DNA of 64,000 bases, taken from positions 62,001 to 126,000 of the forward strand of contig CAZIVP010000001.1 of NCBI GenBank assembly GCA_964542915.1, read 5' to 3'. Source of the DNA: CAZIVP01 sp964542915. GTDB taxonomy: Bacteria > Calditrichota > Calditrichia > Calditrichales > Calditrichaceae. The notes below the pieces were generated by a model that saw only the letters and a list, made by a program, of their open reading frames with translations, was not told the DNA's origin and ran no database searches. The translations under genes were made by a program, and so were the position numbers. Below, piece after piece: positions 1-9,330 of the stretch. Every line of letters starts with the position of its first letter. Position 1 is the first letter of the stretch.

Positions 1-2057
1 TAAACGCCGAATTCCGTCCCGGCGAACAACAGATCGGGATTAACGTGGTCTTCGGAAAGCGCGTACACCGTACCCGTGTCGGGCAGAGTTTGTGCGATCG
101 GTTTCCAACTTCTGCCGCGGTCGGTACTCTTGTAGATGTACGGCGCGAAATCGGCGCTTTTATGATTATCGAAGGCGGCGTATACCGTGTTGGCGTCGTG
201 CCGTGAAGCCAGCAGGTCGCTTATGTAAATCAATTTGGGCAGGTCGTCGATGCGTTCGACGGAGCGCCAGTTTTTACCTCTGTCCTCCGTGATCTGGATG
301 AGACCGTCGTCGGTGCCGGCGTAAAGCAAACCCTCTTGCAACGGCGATTCGGTCAGAGATACGATGTTACCGTACAGCGAGGTCGATGCGTTTTTGGAAA
401 CGGCGTCCACGCTCCAAACGCGGCCCATGATTTCCAGTTTATTGCGGTCGATCTGGCGGGTGAGATCGGGGCTTATGGCCGTCCATGAGTCGCCGCGATC
501 GTCGCTGCGAAACACTTTATTGGCGGCGAAATACAGGCGCTGCGGATCGTGTGGGCTGATGAAGAGCGGACTGTTCCAGTTCCAGCGCAACGGCGCTTCA
601 TCCGGGCCTTCGATTGGTTTGATGCCCATGGACTGGCCGCTGGCTTTGTCGTAGCGCGCCAACCAGCCATACTGAGACTGCGAATAGACAATGTCCGGAT
701 TTTCGGGGTCGATGGCGGGTTCGAATCCATCGCCGCCTTTGGTGATGAACCAGTCGCAATTGACGATGCCTGTGCGGCTGGTGGTTCGGGCCGGTCCGCC
801 GATGGTGTTATTGTCCTGCGTACCGCCGTACACATTGTAAAAAGGGTAGGCGCTGTCCACGGCGACGCGATAAAACTGTGTAATCGGAATATTGGGCTTA
901 AAGTGCCAGTTGGCGCCGCGGTCGTAGCTTTCGTAAATGCCGCCGTCACCGCCGATCAGCAAATGCTCGGGATTTTCGGGATCGATCCACATGGCGTGGT
1001 CGTCCACGTGGCGATGTTTGCGTCCCAACGTTTCAAATGTCTTGCCGCCGTCCACCGTCACTTTGGTATAGGTATCGAGGGAATAAACGCGATCCACATC
1101 TTCGGGATCGGCCACGATCTCCTGATAGTATTGCGGGCTGCGGGCGACCATGCCGCTCTGTTTGTGCCAGGAGGCGCCGCGATCGGTGGAGCGGAAGAAT
1201 CCGCCCTTATCCATCGCCGCCTCGATGATGGCGTAAATAACGTCGGGATTGGCGGGCGAAATGGCCAGCCCGATGCGCCCCAGATCGACCGACGGAATGC
1301 CGGAAGTCAGTTTTTTCCAGTTAGCGCCGCCGTCGGTGGTTTTGTAAAGGGCGGATTCCGGGCCGCCGTTGATCAGGGTCCACACCCGCCGCCGGCGCTG
1401 ATACGAAGCGGCGTACATAACATCGGGATCGCGCGGATCCATAACCAGATCGGTTACACCGGTGTCTTTGCTGATATCGAGAATGTTTTGCCAGGTTTTA
1501 CCGCCGTCCGTGGTTTTAAATACGCCGCGGTCGCCGCCCGGTCCCCACAGAGGACCCTGCGAAGCAACGTAAACGATGTTGGCGTTTTGGGGATGGACAA
1601 TAATTTTAGCGATGTGCTCGGATTGTTTGAGACCCATATGTTTCCAGCTTTTGCCGCCGTCTACCGACTTGTAGACACCGTCGCCGTAACCAACGCTGCG
1701 CTGGCTGTTGTTTTCTCCGGTTCCAACCCAGACGGTATGGGGATTGTTGGGATCGATGGTCACGCAGCCGATGGAATAGGCGCCGTATTGATCGAACACC
1801 GGCCGATAAGTGACGCCGGCGTTGCTTGTTTTCCAGACATTGCCGGAAGCCACGGCCACGTAATATTCGCGATGATCATCGGGATTTACGGCAAAATCGG
1901 TGATGCGGCCCGAGGCCAGCGCCGGACCGATGCTGCGCATTTCGAGGCCGCTGAATGTGGAGGCGGTCATCTTGTCTGCCTGTGGTTCGTCGGCAAACAA
2001 AGGCACAATGAAAAATAAACTCAATAAGAAAGTCAGAACAGCATGAAAACGTCGCAT
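1..2057 (-). CDS. BNR/Asp-box repeat exported protein (sortilin/Vps10-like propeller), partial
   Basis: This reading frame is open from an ATG at 2057 to the window edge without a stop, so about 685 N-terminal residues are seen and the C-terminus is missing. It starts with a signal peptide (MRRFHAVLTFLLSLFFIVPL, then FADEPQ) and has a strong AAAGGAG ribosome site just upstream. At least nine Asp-box motifs of the form S/T-x-D-x-G-x-S/T-W/F are spaced along it (for example SVDGGKSW, TTDGGKTW, STDRGASW, SDDRGDSW), which is the mark of a sialidase/Vps10-like beta-propeller. Proteins of this type in Bacteroidetes and Calditrichota are usually about 1000 residues and are annotated as glycosyl hydrolase or WD40/YVTN/BNR-like. 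No catalytic sialidase set was identified, so a binding or scaffold role at the cell surface is as likely as hydrolysis. A plus-strand open frame opposite it is a shadow. Confidence 0.85.
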   Translation of the reverse strand, partial: MRRFHAVLTFLLSLFFIVPLFADEPQADKMTASTFSGLEMRSIGPALASGRITDFAVNPDDHREYYVAVASGNVWKTSNAGVTYRPVFDQYGAYSIGCVTIDPNNPHTVWVGTGENNSQRSVGYGDGVYKSVDGGKSWKHMGLKQSEHIAKIIVHPQNANIVYVASQGPLWGPGGDRGVFKTTDGGKTWQNILDISKDTGVTDLVMDPRDPDVMYAASYQRRRRVWTLINGGPESALYKTTDGGANWKKLTSGIPSVDLGRIGLAISPANPDVIYAIIEAAMDKGGFFRSTDRGASWHKQSGMVARSPQYYQEIVADPEDVDRVYSLDTYTKVTVDGGKTFETLGRKHRHVDDHAMWIDPENPEHLLIGGDGGIYESYDRGANWHFKPNIPITQFYRVAVDSAYPFYNVYGGTQDNNTIGGPARTTSRTGIVNCDWFITKGGDGFEPAIDPENPDIVYSQSQYGWLARYDKASGQSMGIKPIEGPDEAPLRWNWNSPLFISPHDPQRLYFAANKVFRSDDRGDSWTAISPDLTRQIDRNKLEIMGRVWSVDAVSKNASTSLYGNIVSLTESPLQEGLLYAGTDDGLIQITEDRGKNWRSVERIDDLPKLIYISDLLASRHDANTVYAAFDNHKSADFAPYIYKSTDRGRSWKPIAQTLPDTGTVYALSEDHVNPDLLFAGTEFGV

Positions 2058-2101
2058 AGGAACTCCTTTTAAGTGTGTTTAAAACGTTCGATTTCGGATC
2101 A

Positions 2102-2932
2102 TCACCCCAGCGCCACATCCAGGGTCATCATAACGGCAAAACCGGTCATGGCGCCGAATGTGGCAAAGTCGGTGCTGCGGCTTTGCTGTGATTCGGGTAT
2201 CAATTCTTCCACCACTACAAAGATCATGGCCCCTGCTGCAAATGAGAGGGCGTAAGGCAGCAAGGGTCGCATTAATATAACGGCGGCCGCGCCCAAAACC
2301 CCGCCCAGCGGTTCGACGATGCCGGACAGCTGGCCGTACCAGAAACATTTAAAGCGGGACAATCCTTCACGGCGCAGAGGTACCGATACGGCAGCCCCTT
2401 CCGGGAAATTCTGTATGCCGATTCCGATGGCCAGAGCGATGGCGCCGGCAAACGAAGCGGCCTCCATATTGACGCCCAGCGCCCCGAAGGCGACGCCGAC
2501 GGCCAGGCCCTCCGGGAAGTTGTGCAGCGTTATGGCTAAAATCAGCAGGATACTTTTATGCCATGAGGTGGATAGGCCTTCGGCCTTTTCCCGCGGTAAA
2601 TTCATGTGCAGATGGGGCAGTATTTTGTCAATCAAATGCAGGAAAGCGCCGCCCATCAAAAAACCGATCAGCGCCGGTACCCACGAAGGGAGGTAAGAAT
2701 CGTTCGCCATCTCTATCGCGGGTGCCAGCAACGACCAGAAACTGGCGGCAATCATAACGCCGGCCGCAAAACCCAGCATACCATCCAGAATCTCACGCCG
2801 TATGGATTTAAAAAAGAAGACGATAGAAGAGCCCGCAGCCGTCATAAACCAGGTAAAACAGGTGGCAATAAGCGCCTGCGTAATGGGATTTAAACCGACG
2901 AACCAATCGTATAGCATCTGTATCTCCGACAT
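2102..2932 (-). CDS. ZIP family divalent metal transporter
   Basis: A 276-residue inner-membrane protein with about eight hydrophobic segments. The two ZIP signature sites are visible: HNFPEG in the fourth membrane segment (ITLHNFPEGLAVG, residues about 136-148) and QNFPEG in the fifth (GIGIQNFPEGAA), the metal-binding helices of the family. A short histidine-containing loop (LPHLHMNL) lies between segments three and four, as in GufA/ZupT-type bacterial ZIPs. It should import Zn2+ or another divalent cation across the inner membrane; the substrate cannot be told from sequence. It lies 44 bp upstream of the BNR protein on the same strand, but that gene has its own ribosome site and no functional link is evident. 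Confidence 0.9.
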   Translation of the reverse strand: MSEIQMLYDWFVGLNPITQALIATCFTWFMTAAGSSIVFFFKSIRREILDGMLGFAAGVMIAASFWSLLAPAIEMANDSYLPSWVPALIGFLMGGAFLHLIDKILPHLHMNLPREKAEGLSTSWHKSILLILAITLHNFPEGLAVGVAFGALGVNMEAASFAGAIALAIGIGIQNFPEGAAVSVPLRREGLSRFKCFWYGQLSGIVEPLGGVLGAAAVILMRPLLPYALSFAAGAMIFVVVEELIPESQQSRSTDFATFGAMTGFAVMMTLDVALG

Positions 2933-3051
2933 TTATGGTTAAATGATCATTGGCTACCAGCCGTTTATGTAAAAGCAAATATCATACAACTTTGAAGGCG
3001 CTTATATACTGTTTCAACGTTCGTGTATGGTTCATAATATAATATTGAAAT

Positions 3052-4557
3052 TTAAATGGTTGATTTCAAATAATAAGTATGCGATTCGGGAATAAAACGA
3101 TCAAAAATTTCTTCGTTGTGTGATATGATCAGAAAGGACTGCCCGCCTGATAACTTTTCTTGTAAGATGGACATTACTTTCTGCAAGCTGTCGAAATCCA
3201 ACCCATTGAACGGCTCGTCCAGGATCACCAACGGAGTATTTAACAGCAGGGTGCGCATTAAATTGAGCCTCTGTTTTTGCCCGCCGCTCACATAAGCCAT
3301 TTTGCGGGTAAAGAATGCCGGCGGTGCATCTTTGCCGAAAAGATGCTGCAATTGCTTTTTAAGCTCATGTTCACTCAATTTAATAATGGATTTCAGGGCG
3401 CGAAAATTTTCCAGTACGGTGGCCTGCAAATTGAGAGCTTCATCGGCGTGTTGAAAAACCATACCCGCCTTTTTGCCCCAGATCCGTTTTTGCCAGAAAT
3501 GGCGCGGTGTTTTTTCCGTAACTTCGTAACCGAAACACTGCATGGCGAATTGTTGCGGCCGGAGTAAGCCCATGATCATTTTGGCCAGGGTGGTTTTACC
3601 GGCGCCGCTGGGCGCCTTTAGATAAACCATTTCCGCCCTTTGTATGGTCAGGTCTGACGGTTTTTGGTGGTTTGCATCCCGGTATATTCGAAAGGCGCGA
3701 TCGAAAATGCGATAGGATTGGTTCACCCGTAGCAGTGGTTGTGTTGTACGCCTGCGATCTTTTTTAAACAACGGTTTTTGCTGTTGGAGCCATTGCAGAT
3801 AACGGTCGGCGGAGAAGTCTTCCATGGAAACCTCGTCCCTCTTCCGGCGCTTCAGCTCTTTAAATGTAATAGCGGAAAGCAGGTCGCCGTGATGGCGATA
3901 AAGTTCGCTGATCATAGAATAGTCGTGGGTAATTAACAAAATCGTGAACGGTTTTCGGCGATATCTTGAAAATAACATCTCCAGGAACAAATTGCGGTAA
4001 CGATCGTCCAGGTTGCCGGTAGGTTCGTCGAATACAAAAACCGGGGTATGACGGCGGCTGTCCGTTTTTAGATACTGTTCGATGCTCTTGAACGCCATGG
4101 CCAGAAGGATACGCTGCTTTTCGCCGCCGCTGGGTCGGTAAGGACGGGGAAAGAGCGCGAGGATACGGCTAATGATCGTATCGTCTTCGTTTTGCCAGAG
4201 GCGGCTCAAAATACGAAGTTCGTCTTCAACGCTGCGGAGTTTGCCCTCTCTCAACTGTTCACGAATCGACAGCAGAGGATTCAAGTGGCTGGAGGGCTCC
4301 TGAAAGACAAAAAATCCGTTTTCACGTATAAGGCGTGCCTCCTCGCTCCGGCGGTATTGTTCGTTGCTTAGGCGGTTGATGGTGATATTTAGCTCGTCAT
4401 CCAACAGACCGAATACGGATTTTGACAGCAGGGTTTTGCCGATTCCCGATTCGCCCAGCAACAGGGTGATGCCGTTCTTCCGAAAAGTGAAGCGTCGGCA
4501 TTGGACGATAGTATGCGTTTGGTCTTTGATGTTGATGGCGTAGGTGAATTCACTCAT
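3052..4557 (-). CDS. Fused double ABC ATPase, oligopeptide (DppD-DppF) type
   Basis: A 501-residue cytoplasmic protein with two complete nucleotide-binding domains in one chain. Domain 1 has Walker A GESGIGKT (residues 35-42), Q-loop FQEPSSHLNP, signature PSGGEKQ and Walker B VFVFDEPTGNLDD. Domain 2 begins near residue 260 with Walker A APSGAGKT, Q-loop FQHADEALNL, signature VSGGQKQ and Walker B LVILDEPFNGLD. The Q-loop context (Q-[DE]-P-x-S-x-LNP) is typical of oligopeptide/nickel importers, where these two domains are normally separate proteins. It is the last gene of the 11694-to-3052 operon and overlaps the permease upstream by four bases (ATGA), which implies translational coupling. ATPase function is certain; a peptide substrate is inferred from motif style. 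Confidence 0.85.
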   Translation of the reverse strand: MSEFTYAINIKDQTHTIVQCRRFTFRKNGITLLLGESGIGKTLLSKSVFGLLDDELNITINRLSNEQYRRSEEARLIRENGFFVFQEPSSHLNPLLSIREQLREGKLRSVEDELRILSRLWQNEDDTIISRILALFPRPYRPSGGEKQRILLAMAFKSIEQYLKTDSRRHTPVFVFDEPTGNLDDRYRNLFLEMLFSRYRRKPFTILLITHDYSMISELYRHHGDLLSAITFKELKRRKRDEVSMEDFSADRYLQWLQQQKPLFKKDRRRTTQPLLRVNQSYRIFDRAFRIYRDANHQKPSDLTIQRAEMVYLKAPSGAGKTTLAKMIMGLLRPQQFAMQCFGYEVTEKTPRHFWQKRIWGKKAGMVFQHADEALNLQATVLENFRALKSIIKLSEHELKKQLQHLFGKDAPPAFFTRKMAYVSGGQKQRLNLMRTLLLNTPLVILDEPFNGLDFDSLQKVMSILQEKLSGGQSFLIISHNEEIFDRFIPESHTYYLKSTI

Positions 4558-5459
4558 AAGCGGTAACGCTCCGCGATGCCGTTGGAAATTTTAAAGGAAC
4601 TCAAGATGGTGAATACGATCAGGAAAGCGACGGTAACGCCCTGAAGATGTTTAAAAAAAAGATCCACAATATAGGTCGGATGCGTAAGTACATAACCGAT
4701 CGCCAGAATGTCCTGTTTACTATCGATTTTTGCGAGCAGACTGCCCAGGGTTACGGGTAAATTGACCGAACTGACCTGTGCAGATAATCCGACCGAAATG
4801 ATAAAATCCACGCTGCACTGCAGGAATACGGCCATGCCCAGAATGGCCACCAGTTTATTGAATATATGAATACGGCTGTTTTTCCAGAGTATATCCCAGT
4901 TGATTATTCTGCGCTCCGGGATGCCGCAGACCAGCATGGCCTGGTAAAATTCCAGTTTCTGAAAATAGCGGATGCGTTCCTGCATCAGGTCGCTTAATTC
5001 CAGGAAGATGAAGATACTCATGGCAAACGCCATAAGGATAAATACGGTCGCCGTGCTATGGATGTATTGCGATTGTAGTAAATACTGGATGCCGATGTAA
5101 GCCAGTAAAATACCGACAATTTGCGGCACCGACCGGATGAGATTTAAGAGGAAGTTCAAAATCAGATAGCCGATACGGTTTTTGGCTTTCTGCAGGTAGT
5201 GTAACGCCAACACCGCGTTCCACGCCAGTAAGAAGCTGAAAATAATGACCAGCACGGCAATGAAGAAAGTATTGACAAAACCGGCAACCACTTTTTGAAG
5301 AGCAGGTTTATTGAGAAATAGGAGATTCCATACGGCTGCGAGTAGCATGGCGCCCAACCAGAAAGACAACCAGAGGCGGTCTTTCTGCCGGTATAAGTTG
5401 CGTGCGGTTTTGAGCAATGCATCGGCGTATAATTTAAGCCGGATTTTAACGGTTTTCAT
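4554..5459 (-). CDS. ABC transporter permease, divergent DppC-like
   Basis: A 301-residue integral membrane protein with about six helices. An in-frame TTG at 5483 would add eight residues; the ATG at 5459 (MKTVKIRLKL) is preferred, giving a 14-base overlap with the upstream permease. The C-terminal third follows the layout of DppC/OppC permeases: a loop (VSSVNLPVTLGSLLAKI) in the place of the LG-x-LL-containing region, a conserved H-P-T turn, a last helix and a short basic tail. The region around FYQAMLVCGIPERRIINWDIL resembles the EAA loop that contacts the ATPase (EAA-x3-G). It sits between the second permease and the double ATPase and so should be one half of the channel. Similarity is by pattern only and the family call is moderate. 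Confidence 0.65.
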   Translation of the reverse strand: MKTVKIRLKLYADALLKTARNLYRQKDRLWLSFWLGAMLLAAVWNLLFLNKPALQKVVAGFVNTFFIAVLVIIFSFLLAWNAVLALHYLQKAKNRIGYLILNFLLNLIRSVPQIVGILLAYIGIQYLLQSQYIHSTATVFILMAFAMSIFIFLELSDLMQERIRYFQKLEFYQAMLVCGIPERRIINWDILWKNSRIHIFNKLVAILGMAVFLQCSVDFIISVGLSAQVSSVNLPVTLGSLLAKIDSKQDILAIGYVLTHPTYIVDLFFKHLQGVTVAFLIVFTILSSFKISNGIAERYRL

Positions 5460-6576
5460 AACGCATCGTTTCTCTGTGAACAATCCAGTCGGTTCCGATT
5501 TCGGTAGCTTTTACCACATAAAAAATGCCGAGAATGATGACAATGACGGCGGCGAAATTCTCATATAATAATTGCTGCAATAATTCGTAAGTGAGATGTC
5601 CGTGGATATTAAGCGCCATTTCGATGATGATCAGGCCGCTGATTAAAAACGAAGCCTGTTCCTTAATGGCCGGTAAATACTGATAACGGGCGTTCATGAA
5701 AATGTGTTGAAAAACGTGGCCCTCGAAACGTTTGTGCAATGCAAATATTTGTTTCAAGCGAATGCCGCCTTTTGAGGCGTGGTCGTAGGAGTTATTGAGG
5801 TTTTTAATCAGCGCCGTTTCCACGTAACCCTTGCGGCTTTCGGTTACCAGAAATGTATAAAATTTATGGGCATAATTGAGTAATAAGCCGTTGGAAATCA
5901 CGCCCAGAATAATCATAAAAAAGATGCTGTCGGTATCGAAGCGGGTTTTAAAGGAATAAGCGATGACATACGCCGGCGAAAACAGAATAAGATAGGCAAG
6001 CGCGGTCCCTAACATTTTCACCGCAAGCAGAATCGAGCGTTTGATATAATGGTACCATTGACGCATCTCCGTTTTTTGTAAGGCTGGCGGCCGGACCACA
6101 TGCCGGAAAAATCGCATGGTATTGGGCGTGCGTTTTTGTTTTTTTCGAACAAACCGCCATATACCCAGCGTTTGTACGCCATAATACGTGAGCAATAAAA
6201 CCAGTCCGTAAATGAGTACGAATTTGACATACATGCCGAGCAACGATCGCAATTGTGAAAACGTTAGGCCCTTATCGCCGAAGCCCGGGGCCAATTGCCG
6301 CGCCAGGTGCTGTTCGCTCCGGCTTTTCAGGCTCTGGATTAACGAATCATTGGCGGCGGTTTGTTGCGGACGGTAAATATCCAGCACATCATGAAACAAA
6401 GCCCGGTCGAAGGGATCGTTCAAATCCAGATAGGGCGGCTGTAAATAGGCTTCCGCTTTTCGATCGTTCTGGTGCCCGGTTTGCTTTCCGTTGTCAAGCA
6501 GCGTAAACAACGGAATCGACAATACCAGCGTAACCAGTATAATGCTTATCAGATGTTCGCTCAGCTTCCTTTTCAT
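5446..6576 (-). CDS. ABC transporter permease, divergent DppB-like
   Basis: A 376-residue membrane protein. It has one N-terminal helix (residues about 8-27), a hydrophilic extracytoplasmic stretch to about 110, then about five more helices. The order single helix, large periplasmic loop, core matches DppB/OppB permeases. The RKGYVETALIKNLNNS segment fits the position of the EAA loop, and the end of the protein (GLIIIEMALNIHGHLTYELL, then the last helix) mirrors the DppB C-terminus where a conserved E-x-x-F-x-x-x-G stretch precedes the last helix. The basic linker RKKQKRTPNT near residue 143 is an addition. It overlaps the gene before it by four bases (ATGA). I infer a channel half; the family is recognisable only by layout. 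Confidence 0.65.
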   Translation of the reverse strand: MKRKLSEHLISIILVTLVLSIPLFTLLDNGKQTGHQNDRKAEAYLQPPYLDLNDPFDRALFHDVLDIYRPQQTAANDSLIQSLKSRSEQHLARQLAPGFGDKGLTFSQLRSLLGMYVKFVLIYGLVLLLTYYGVQTLGIWRFVRKKQKRTPNTMRFFRHVVRPPALQKTEMRQWYHYIKRSILLAVKMLGTALAYLILFSPAYVIAYSFKTRFDTDSIFFMIILGVISNGLLLNYAHKFYTFLVTESRKGYVETALIKNLNNSYDHASKGGIRLKQIFALHKRFEGHVFQHIFMNARYQYLPAIKEQASFLISGLIIIEMALNIHGHLTYELLQQLLYENFAAVIVIILGIFYVVKATEIGTDWIVHRETMRYENR

Positions 6577-7454
6577 GATTTACCGGCTTTACTTTTGATC
6601 ACGATTACGCCGTCATTGTAGATCAGTTCGAACGGTGAAGCAAGCAACATCGTCTCAAGGTCGCGGACCAGGTAATGCGTGCTCCGCGAAAGTTGGTTGA
6701 TATATGTTTGTTGATTGAGTCGGGCGCGTATTACGTTGGTTTCCGTTTCGATGACCCATTGTGGAATGGATTTATCGGCTTCAAAACGCCTGTTGAAATC
6801 CCGAAAAAATGTTTGGTAGTCGTGATTTGCCGATTCGATTCGCTGTACAATCCGTATTTTAAGATCGTGTGGTAGAATGTTCACGGCGGACTCTGACGTT
6901 GTTTGTATTTTTTCCCAGGCTGATCGGTCGCTTAATGCGCTCCACCCGTAGCGGCTGGGGCGACCCAACTGAGCGAGAAAGTATTGCCGGTCTTTCCGGA
7001 AAAGCCGGATCACCACATCCCCTTTGTTCAATGTGGTTTTTGATTCGGTCTCGGCGGCCGACAAACCATGATTGACGGAGATCGCTCCATCCGTTAAAAT
7101 TTGCAATGTATCTCCGATAACCCGGCAGCGTTTGACGCGCGTATACGTGTTACTTTTCGCATCGGGCAAGAGGGATTTTCGGCCCCGCAGAATATAATAA
7201 GCGTCGTCGAAAAGGGTGCATTGCACGACTTCGGTGATATCGTCGCTCAGACGGGCGCGTTCATCGATGATACGCAGGGGAACATAGGCGCTGAATTGCG
7301 GGAAGTCGTCCACATCAATCGTTTGCTGATATTGATTGTAAATGCGCACGGCATCCGGATTTTTAATGATTAAAAAATCGCTGTAACGACCGCCCTGTGC
7401 GCCAAGCATCGTTGCGTAATATAAAAAACCTGTCACAATTAAGATTAACCGCAT
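6573..7454 (-). CDS. Exported protein of unknown function with a possible SH3-like segment
   Basis: A 293-residue protein beginning with a signal peptide (MRLILIVTGFLYYATMLGAQ), so it should be periplasmic. The middle (residues about 140-170: a turn, NKGDVVIRLFRKDRQYFLAQL) reads like a short SH3-like beta-barrel strand set, of the kind that binds cell-wall or peptide ligands, but the match is loose. The C-terminal 110 residues are predicted helical and charged. I do not recognise the family. It lies between the solute-binding-like protein (13 bp gap) and the first permease (4-base overlap), so it is part of the transporter operon and could be an accessory periplasmic subunit. Confidence 0.7.
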   Translation of the reverse strand: MRLILIVTGFLYYATMLGAQGGRYSDFLIIKNPDAVRIYNQYQQTIDVDDFPQFSAYVPLRIIDERARLSDDITEVVQCTLFDDAYYILRGRKSLLPDAKSNTYTRVKRCRVIGDTLQILTDGAISVNHGLSAAETESKTTLNKGDVVIRLFRKDRQYFLAQLGRPSRYGWSALSDRSAWEKIQTTSESAVNILPHDLKIRIVQRIESANHDYQTFFRDFNRRFEADKSIPQWVIETETNVIRARLNQQTYINQLSRSTHYLVRDLETMLLASPFELIYNDGVIVIKSKAGKS

Positions 7455-7466
7455 GAATATCCGCTA

Positions 7467-9197
7467 TCAGCGTTCGCGTTCCTGCCACTGTTCAATGGTT
7501 GAAAATTGTGAAGCCACCCCGTACAGATCGATGCTGGCGCTGTCGAATTGCGTGCGGAAATAGGCCAGGGAGGGCAGGGAGAACAACCAGCTTCCCAGGG
7601 CCAATTCCTGTTCCAGGCCATCCACAAAACGGGCGTATGCCTGTTTGTCGCCCACCTGGTCGCTCGACATGAAGCCGTAGGTGTAATCCAGCAACTTCAT
7701 AAAATCCGGACGTTCGGGATGCTCGCTCATTAAATCGATGCGGAAAAAGTTTTTGTCGCTCCGGAATGATTTATGGTTGATCATTCGGTTGCCGCGTCCG
7801 TCGGAGTCGGTGATAAGATTAATTTTGTGTCGTGCAAAGTCCGGTTCGCGTAACAGTATGTCGTACAGATCAAATAAGAAATTGCTGCGATAACCGGGGA
7901 TGGCTACCAGTACGGCGTCGTAATTGCCTTTTTGAATTTGTTCATTGGGAACCGCCGAAACCTTGATGTGTCCTTTAGCGACGGCCGGGTCGTTAAGAAT
8001 GTCCACCAGTTCGGCGAGCTCTTCACGGAAACCGTAATTAAGACAGGTGGCAATGCGCACCGTATCGGGAAGAACAGCTAATGGAGCGCCGCGATCGTTG
8101 CGGAGCGGCGTCACGATTTCTTCCTCCACATAATAGGAGGTGGACGGGAAAATACTGTAATTCAGATAATCGCCGTAGTTGTCGCGGTTTCCTTTGAAAT
8201 CGACGATATGGCGTTGTTGTTCGCTGCCGATCTTATAAAAGCGGTTTATAATCTTTTCGTTATCGATCAAACCGCGCAGGGCCGTCCGCTGCTCACGATT
8301 GAGCCGTTGTACATTGTGTAACAGAGCAAAAAATACCGTACTGATATTGGATTTATAGAAGAAATCTTCCTCATCGGCCAGAATGGGCGAAAGGCTTCCG
8401 AACGGCGTGCTGAGCAGAGTGTTGATATTACCGTTTTTCAACTCGGTGGTATAGGTGCTGTTATCGATAAAAGGCTGCAATTTCAGATTCGGTATAAAGG
8501 CGTTGGCGTCGGGATTCTTGTAAAAATAGAAGATATCCTCGTTCAGACCGGCCCACATGAACGGTCCGGTACCGTCGAAGTAGTTGGCGGCGTTCAGCTC
8601 CGATGTGTAGGGCAACAGCTTGAATGACAGTACCTCCTTGACCTCGTCCACTTTCCAATCCCGGTCGGTATCGAACTGAAAACGGATTTCATTATTATCA
8701 TCGGGACCGTTGAAATCGAAGGTTTCGATCGCTTGTGAAATAAGCACATAATCGGGCGAGAGGCTGCCCAAGCGCTGAATGCGGCGCATGGTGAACTTCA
8801 AATCCCGGGCTGTAAAATAGACAGATTCCTTTTCATTTACGGTAATTTCATCGTCCTTCAATCCGACATCATAGCTGGAATGCCACTTGGTTCTCGGTTT
8901 TAACCGGATGGTCACCACATTGTTGCCGTCGATTCCCATGAATTCGCTGAGACCATCCTGATAGGTGATGCCGCTGGGATTGGCCGAGATATTGAACAAA
9001 CCGTCAAACAACGCTTCGTCCAGTTTGTCGGCGATGGGTACCGAACTGGGAATGTGGGGATCTACCGTGGGCTTTTGGTGTGCGATATAAGGTATGACGA
9101 TGCGACCGCTTAAATCTTTGCCCCAGAAAATAAAGACAAGAACCGCCGCCACAACCACAATAGCCGCGATGCCGCCGATAATATACGGTTTTTTCAT
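7467..9197 (-). CDS. Membrane-anchored solute-binding-like protein, SBP_bac_5 type
   Basis: A 576-residue protein with one N-terminal membrane helix (residues 6-25, IIGGIAAIVVVAAVLVFIFW) and no lipobox cysteine, so it is probably tethered to the inner membrane by an uncleaved anchor. The ectodomain carries features of extracellular solute-binding family 5: an early D-P-H segment (PTVDPHIPSS), a region like ALFDGLF-then-x-LS in the place of the usual YE-x-L, F-TARDLKFTMRRIQ (compare the family's T-A-x-DV-x-F-x5), and GTGPFMW in the place of the GTGPY motif. The permeases and ATPases of peptide type downstream support the call. Anchoring of the binding protein is unusual for Gram-negative bacteria. 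Confidence 0.75.
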   Translation of the reverse strand: MKKPYIIGGIAAIVVVAAVLVFIFWGKDLSGRIVIPYIAHQKPTVDPHIPSSVPIADKLDEALFDGLFNISANPSGITYQDGLSEFMGIDGNNVVTIRLKPRTKWHSSYDVGLKDDEITVNEKESVYFTARDLKFTMRRIQRLGSLSPDYVLISQAIETFDFNGPDDNNEIRFQFDTDRDWKVDEVKEVLSFKLLPYTSELNAANYFDGTGPFMWAGLNEDIFYFYKNPDANAFIPNLKLQPFIDNSTYTTELKNGNINTLLSTPFGSLSPILADEEDFFYKSNISTVFFALLHNVQRLNREQRTALRGLIDNEKIINRFYKIGSEQQRHIVDFKGNRDNYGDYLNYSIFPSTSYYVEEEIVTPLRNDRGAPLAVLPDTVRIATCLNYGFREELAELVDILNDPAVAKGHIKVSAVPNEQIQKGNYDAVLVAIPGYRSNFLFDLYDILLREPDFARHKINLITDSDGRGNRMINHKSFRSDKNFFRIDLMSEHPERPDFMKLLDYTYGFMSSDQVGDKQAYARFVDGLEQELALGSWLFSLPSLAYFRTQFDSASIDLYGVASQFSTIEQWQERER

Positions 9198-9330
9198 AAG
9201 ATCACTCTCCTGTTGCCGGTTCGATTAACCCTAATCATTTCATAGTAAATTCACTATTATCTTTTGAGATTTAATGTTTGGATTTAATAGCTGCGTTCAA
9301 ATATTTTGATTTAATCGTTCAGGAAACGAC

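Noticed and set aside
549..2018. Plus-strand open frame of 489 codons opposite the BNR-repeat protein
   Set aside because: The minus strand encodes a signal peptide, nine Asp-box motifs and a good ribosome site in the same place; the plus frame has no start signal and is an antisense shadow.
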